A DNA stretch of 64,000 nucleotides from Streptomyces humidus. Lineage in GTDB: Bacteria > Actinomycetota > Actinomycetes > Streptomycetales > Streptomycetaceae. The notes under the pieces were generated by a model. That model ran no database searches and was not told the origin of the DNA. It worked only from the letters and a program-made list of their open reading frames with translations. The stretch spans positions 62,001 through 126,000 of the forward strand of contig NZ_BMTL01000025.1 of NCBI RefSeq assembly GCF_014649655.1. Reading direction: 5' to 3'. The translations under genes were made by a program, and so were the position numbers. Of the stretch, positions 60,413-64,000 are shown one piece after another (position 1 is the first letter of the stretch; every line of letters begins with the position of its first letter).

Positions 60413-61966
60413 TCACAACGGGCGGGGCCGTCCCTCCCAGTACGGCTCGCGCAACCGCCGCTTGTAGAGCTTGCCGTTGGGGTCCCGGGGCATCTCGGTG
60501 ATGAAGTCGACGGACCTGGGCCGCTTGTAACCGGCCAGCCGGTCGGCGCAGTGGGCCAGGAGCTCGGCGGCGAGGTCCGGGCCGGGCTCGTGGCCGGGGG
60601 CGGGCTCGATCACGGCCTTCACCTGCTCGCCCCAGTCGTCGTGCGGGATGCCGAAGGCGGCGGCGTCGGCGACCGCGGGGTGGGCGAGCAGCACGGACTC
60701 GATCTCGGCGGGGTAGATGTTGACGCCTCCGGAGATGATCAGGTCGATCTTGCGGTCCCGCAGGAACAGGTAGCCGTCCTCGTCGAGCACCCCGAGGTCG
60801 CCGACGGTGAAGAAGTCGCCGATGCGGTTCTTCCGCGTCTTGTCCTCGTCCTTGTGGTAGGTGAAGCCGCCGGTGGTCATCTTCATGTAGACCGTGCCGA
60901 GTTCGCCGGGCGGCAGCCGCTCGCCGTCGTCGTCGAAGACCGCCAGCTCGCTGATGGGCCAGGCCTTTCCGACCGTGCCCGGCCTCTTCAGCCATTCCTC
61001 GGCCGTGGCGAACGCGCCGCCGCCCTCGCTGGCCGCGTAGTACTCCTCCACGCAAGCGCCCCACCAGTCGATCATCGCCCGCTTCACGTGGTCGGGGCAG
61101 GGCGCGGCGCCGTGGATGGCGTGCCGCATGGAGGTCACGTCGTAGCGCGCCCGTACGTCCTGCGGGAGGGCCAGCAGGCGGTGGAACTGGGTGGGGACCA
61201 TGTGGGTGTGGGTGCAGCGGTGCGCGTCGATGAGGCGGAGCATCTCCTCGGGCGTCCACTTGTCCATGACGACCAGCCGGTGGCCGAGGTGCAGGGACGC
61301 GGCCGCGAACTGGAGCACCGCCGTGTGGTAGAGCGGCGAGCAGACCAGATGCACGTTGTCGTCGAGCGGCCTGATGCCGAAGATGCCCAGGAAGCCGCCG
61401 AGGTAGGACTCCTCGGGCGGCTTTCCGGGCAGCGGTCGCCGGATGCCGCGCGGGCGGCCCGTGGTGCCCGAGGTGTAGTTCATGACCCAGCCGAGCGTCC
61501 GGTCGGCGGGCGCCGACTCCGGCTGCCCGTCGAGGAGTTCGGCGTACGGCCGGAAGCCCTCGACCGCGCCGACGGCGTAGCGGTGGGTGGCGGGCAGGCC
61601 GGCCTCGTCGGCGGCCCGGCGCGCCTGCTCGGCGAACCGTTCGTGGGCGACGAGCACCTTGGCCCCCGAGTCGGAGACGATCCAGGCGATCTCGGGGCCG
61701 ACGAGGTGGTGGTTGACGGGCACGAGGTAGAACCCGGCCTGCGTGGCGGCCAGATAGGCGGTGAAGAACTCGGCCGAGTTGGGCAGGACGACGGCGAAGG
61801 CGTCGCCGCGTTCCAGGCCGGCGGCGCGCAGGCCGTGCACGAGCCGGTTGGCGGCGGCGTGCAGACGGCCGGCCGTCCACTCCTGGCCGTCCGGGGCGAT
61901 CAGGACGGTGCGGTCGGGGTCCTGGGCTGCCTGGGCCCAGAAGCCCGCGGGCGGTGTGCTGGTCAC
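60413..61966 (-). CDS. Acyl-CoA synthetase (FadD-like)
   Basis: The GTG at 61966 overlaps the stop of the NMO gene (GTGA), so the two are coupled. The 517-residue ANL enzyme has VMNYTSGTTGRPRGIRRPLPGK (P-loop), EEYYAASEGGGAF, FFTVGDLGVLDEDGYLFLRDRKIDLIISGGVNIYPAEIE and PRDPNGKLYKRRLRE. An arginine/proline-rich insertion after the P-loop (IRRPLPGKPPEESY) is characteristic of FadD4-type ligases in mycobacteria. It should charge a bulky acid with CoA. Transcribed with NMO from the operator at 63112. Confidence 0.92.
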   Translation of the reverse strand: MTSTPPAGFWAQAAQDPDRTVLIAPDGQEWTAGRLHAAANRLVHGLRAAGLERGDAFAVVLPNSAEFFTAYLAATQAGFYLVPVNHHLVGPEIAWIVSDSGAKVLVAHERFAEQARRAADEAGLPATHRYAVGAVEGFRPYAELLDGQPESAPADRTLGWVMNYTSGTTGRPRGIRRPLPGKPPEESYLGGFLGIFGIRPLDDNVHLVCSPLYHTAVLQFAAASLHLGHRLVVMDKWTPEEMLRLIDAHRCTHTHMVPTQFHRLLALPQDVRARYDVTSMRHAIHGAAPCPDHVKRAMIDWWGACVEEYYAASEGGGAFATAEEWLKRPGTVGKAWPISELAVFDDDGERLPPGELGTVYMKMTTGGFTYHKDEDKTRKNRIGDFFTVGDLGVLDEDGYLFLRDRKIDLIISGGVNIYPAEIESVLLAHPAVADAAAFGIPHDDWGEQVKAVIEPAPGHEPGPDLAAELLAHCADRLAGYKRPRSVDFITEMPRDPNGKLYKRRLREPYWEGRPRPL

Positions 61967-63072
61967 TGGCCGCTCCTTCCGGCGACGCGGTTGACGCGGT
62001 CCACGGCCTGCTCGAAGCCGCGGGTGAGGTCGTCGAAGACCGCCTGGACGCTGCGGACCTCGTTCATCCGGCCGACGATCTGGCCGACGGGCGTCCCGAG
62101 CAGGGGATCGACCTCGTGCTTCTGGATGCGCGAGACGGCTTCGGCGACGAGCAGGCCCTGAAGGGGCATGGGGAGGGTGCCGGGTCCCTGGGGGTCGTCC
62201 CAGGCGTCGGTCCACTCGGTGCGCAGCTGGCGGGCGGGTTTCCCGGTCAGCGCGCGGGAGCGGACCGTGTCGCCGGAGCCGGCCGCGAGGAGCTTGCGGG
62301 TGAGGGCGGGCGAGTGCAGGTCGGCCTCGGCCGTGGTCAGCCAGACGGATCCGAGCCATACGCCCTGGGCTCCGAGCGCGAGGGCGGCGGCGGCCTGCCG
62401 TCCGCTGCCGATGCCGCCGGCGGCGAGCACGGGCAACGGGTCCACGGCCTCGACGACCTCCGGGGTGAGCACCATGGAGGCGATCTCGCCGGTGTGGCCG
62501 CCCGCCTCGTACCCCTGGGCGACCACGATGTCGATGCCGGCCTGCTGGTGCTTGCGGGCGTGGCGGGCGCTCCCGGCGAGCGCGGCGACGAGGACGCCGT
62601 GCTCGTGAGCGCGGGAGACGACGTCGGGGGGCGGGGAGCCGAGGGCGTTGGCCAGCAGCCGGATCGGGTAGTCGAAGGCGACGTCGAGCTGGCTGCGGGC
62701 GACCTGCTCCATCCAGCCGGTGATCCGCCACCCGGCGGCCTCGCCCTCGGCCAGCTCGGGGACGCCGTATTTGGCCAGGGTGTCCCGCACGAAGTCCCGG
62801 TGGCCCTCGGGGATCATCGCCTCGACGTCGGCCTCGCTCACGCCCTCGACCTTCTTGGCGGGCATGACGACGTCGAGTCCGTACGGCTTGCCGTCGACGT
62901 GGGCCTCGATCCAGTCGAGGTCGCGTCTGAGGTCGTCGGGGGCGGTGTACCGGACCGCGCCGAGCACGCCGAAGCCGCCTGCGCGACTGATGGCCGCGGC
63001 GACGGCGGGGAACGGCGTGAAGCCGAAGACGGCGTGCTCGACTCCCAGTTGTGTGCTCAGCTCGGTCTGCAT
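61963..63072 (-). CDS. NMO-type flavoprotein (nitronate monooxygenase/IpdC-like)
   Basis: The 369-residue FMN TIM barrel has FGFTPFPAVAAAISRAGGFGVLGAVRY at the N-terminus, DIVVAQGYEAGGHTGEIASMVL (catalytic His region) and VLAAGGIGSGRQAAAALALGAQGVWLGSVWL (phosphate site). The family includes 2-nitropropane dioxygenases and IpdC (Rv3553), a flavoprotein of cholesterol-ring degradation in mycobacteria. Its coupling to a FadD gene and control by the same operator as the EchA19/FadD19-like genes favour a CoA-thioester role over nitronate detoxification. Confidence 0.88.
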   Translation of the reverse strand: MQTELSTQLGVEHAVFGFTPFPAVAAAISRAGGFGVLGAVRYTAPDDLRRDLDWIEAHVDGKPYGLDVVMPAKKVEGVSEADVEAMIPEGHRDFVRDTLAKYGVPELAEGEAAGWRITGWMEQVARSQLDVAFDYPIRLLANALGSPPPDVVSRAHEHGVLVAALAGSARHARKHQQAGIDIVVAQGYEAGGHTGEIASMVLTPEVVEAVDPLPVLAAGGIGSGRQAAAALALGAQGVWLGSVWLTTAEADLHSPALTRKLLAAGSGDTVRSRALTGKPARQLRTEWTDAWDDPQGPGTLPMPLQGLLVAEAVSRIQKHEVDPLLGTPVGQIVGRMNEVRSVQAVFDDLTRGFEQAVDRVNRVAGRSGQ

Positions 63073-63111
63073 GGGCGCAGGATGCCGCAGCGGCGCGGAC
63101 GACGGAAGACC

Positions 63112-63133
63112 TTTTCTGATACACCGTCAGATT
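63112..63133. promoter_or_regulatory. Cluster operator, copy 2 (NMO-ligase promoter)
   Basis: The core is TCTGAT-ACACC-GTCAGA (63115-63131), flanked by TTT and TT. The 22-base site matches 19 of 22 positions of the copy at 54439 and lies 40-61 bases before the NMO start. One regulator could control both promoters. Confidence 0.8.
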
Positions 63134-63450
63134 CTTGCCCGTTCCCCGCCCCCGCACCCCGGCGGACGCCGTCGGCCATGTCCAGGCGGAGCCACGGTGA
63201 GCACCGTGCCGACGGGCCGGTGCCTGTACCGCGCCGAGCGCGTCCAGTCGACGGAACGGGCGTCGGCCACAAGGTCCTCCACCTGTACTCCACTGGCCAC
63301 CACCGGCACGCCGATGGATGACTGGGACTGCTCCGAAGGGCTCGACCTGTGGTGTCGACCCCACCGTCTTCGGCCGGCCGCCGACCGCCCGGCGGAACTT
63401 CGTCCTCGGCAGGGGAACGGCCGTGCCGTCGGCTGCCATGCCACAGCTGA
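63134..63450. other. Intergenic region before the terminal hydrolase gene
   Basis: This 317-base stretch holds no gene I can support. It contains GC-rich dyads such as GGTGAGCACC near 63197. A short minus-strand frame near 63190-63310 reads like protein but lacks a start and family match; it may be remnant sequence. Confidence 0.5.
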
Positions 63451-64000
63451 TCAACGGCTGTTGCCCGGGCGGTAGACGCCGAGGTCGCCGTAGGCCGACA
63501 GAACCCCGGCCAGGTCACCGGATTGGTGCCGCAGGGTGCTGTCCAGGAAAGCGAGAGTGGTTGCCGCGACGACGCGCGGGCTCTCGGTGCGGCCCAGGGA
63601 GCCGACTGTCGAGGGCACAGGCGGCAGGTACAGGGGGCCGTCCATGAAGGTGAGGTGCGCGGTGCCGGAGATGGTGAGCCGGTAACTCGTCGCGGTGCTG
63701 AGCTTGAGGACCTTGGTGAGGCGGGGTAGGTAGTGCGGGTCGGTTCCGGGGGTGATGGCCTGGGTGAGCGCGAGCGTCGGCCGGCGGAGGGAGGGAGAGG
63801 TGGGGCCGTGGGGGTAGCCGTCCAGATCGATGACGGCGTCGAACCGGCCGTCCTGCCGGGCTGCCTGCAGGGCGGCAGCACCCCCCATGGAGTGGCCGGA
63901 CACCGCGGCCCGGCTGGTGTCCAGGCGTCCGGTCAGCGGGCCGACGATCTCACCTCGATCCAGACGGTCCAGCTGGGTGAGGACGAAGCTGAGGTCGGCG
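63451..64000 (-). CDS. Serine hydrolase of the alpha/beta-hydrolase fold (5' end cut by window edge)
   Basis: The gene runs off the right edge; 182 codons are visible to the stop at 63451. The nucleophile elbow is VSGHSMGGAAALQAA, the acid is in VIDLDGYPHG, and SYRLTISGTAHLTFMDGPLYLPP contains the catalytic histidine. This motif set is that of the plasma PAF-acetylhydrolase/dienelactone-hydrolase-like group. The upstream part (DLSFVLTQLDRLDRGEIVG) is visible before the nucleophile, so the missing N-terminus should be roughly half the protein. No function can be assigned beyond ester hydrolysis. Confidence 0.85.
   Translation of the reverse strand, partial: ADLSFVLTQLDRLDRGEIVGPLTGRLDTSRAAVSGHSMGGAAALQAARQDGRFDAVIDLDGYPHGPTSPSLRRPTLALTQAITPGTDPHYLPRLTKVLKLSTATSYRLTISGTAHLTFMDGPLYLPPVPSTVGSLGRTESPRVVAATTLAFLDSTLRHQSGDLAGVLSAYGDLGVYRPGNSR

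Noticed and set aside
50248..63072. KstR-controlled cholesterol regulon
   Set aside because: I looked for the mycobacterial KstR palindrome (AAC-N2-GTT core) in the promoters of the cluster and did not see it; the shared site is a different TCTGAC palindrome.
63190..63310. Possible small minus-strand gene before the terminal hydrolase
   Set aside because: A stretch reads like protein but has no start with a ribosome site, and no domain is recognised.

Overview
The window is typical high-GC Streptomyces chromosome. Codon third positions are almost always G or C, GTG and TTG starts are common, and several genes belong to families largely restricted to streptomycetes: an SsgA-like protein, an NsdA/NsdB-type regulator, a DUF397 protein, a streptophobe-type membrane protein, SPW-repeat and DUF6328 proteins, and a clpP3-clpP4-popR locus next to a SigB-family sigma factor. 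About 58 protein genes can be supported. I see no rRNA, tRNA, CRISPR array or intact insertion sequence.

Layout. 1-5.1 kb: a truncated DUF6328 gene, an aldo/keto reductase, and a minus-strand set in which an FAD monooxygenase lies upstream of an MFS exporter translationally coupled to a TetR repressor. A perfect 17+17 bp inverted repeat of nested palindromes sits just upstream of the exporter. 5.3-9 kb: small stress or house-keeping proteins (SRPBCC, RNase HI, two VOC proteins, an APH-like kinase). 9.2-13 kb: clpP3-clpP4, the convergent regulator popR with a PopR-type palindrome upstream of clpP3, a SigB-family sigma factor, and an anti-sigma-like ATPase. ClpP4 lacks the catalytic histidine. 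13-20 kb: a streptophobe-type membrane protein, a small streptomycete protein, a frame-damaged SnoaL-like gene, DUF1905, an aldo/keto reductase with a divergent LysR regulator, a DinB protein, adenosine deaminase and a VOC protein. 20-26.7 kb: aldehyde dehydrogenase, an ECF42-type sigma factor with its YciI partner, and a MarR-MMPL efflux pair. 26.9-33.6 kb: an SDR/DUF2867 protein, photolyase, a LysR regulator divergent from a DJ-1/PfpI protein, and a MerR regulator with a B12-binding domain divergent from an SPW protein. 33.8-49.6 kb: mixed genes, including a secreted peptidase-like hydrolase, an FMN glutamate-synthase-like enzyme, baeRF3, an SsgA-like protein with a perfect CRP-type box, a PAS-SpoIIE phosphatase, an NsdA/B-type regulator and a secreted amidase.

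49.9-63.1 kb: after an orphan DUF397 gene ending in a pentanucleotide microsatellite comes an acyl-CoA catabolic cluster. A crotonase (minus) is followed by a DUF35/OB-fold protein and two thiolase-fold Ltp proteins, joined by 4-base stop/start overlaps. A FadD ligase is divergent from the crotonase. Beyond lie a PaaK-type ligase, two more acyl-CoA ligases and an NMO-type flavoprotein. Gene content, order and sizes match the Mycobacterium tuberculosis cholesterol genes fadD19-echA19 and Rv3521-ltp4-ltp3. Two near-identical 22-bp operators, 8.7 kb apart, control the divergent crotonase/FadD promoter and the NMO/ligase promoter. This suggests one unlinked TetR-type repressor governs a steroid- or isoprenoid-like side-chain degradation module. 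The window ends inside a serine hydrolase gene.

Start sites were chosen by ribosome binding site and family start where possible. Functional names rest on sequence features read by eye; no database search was run.
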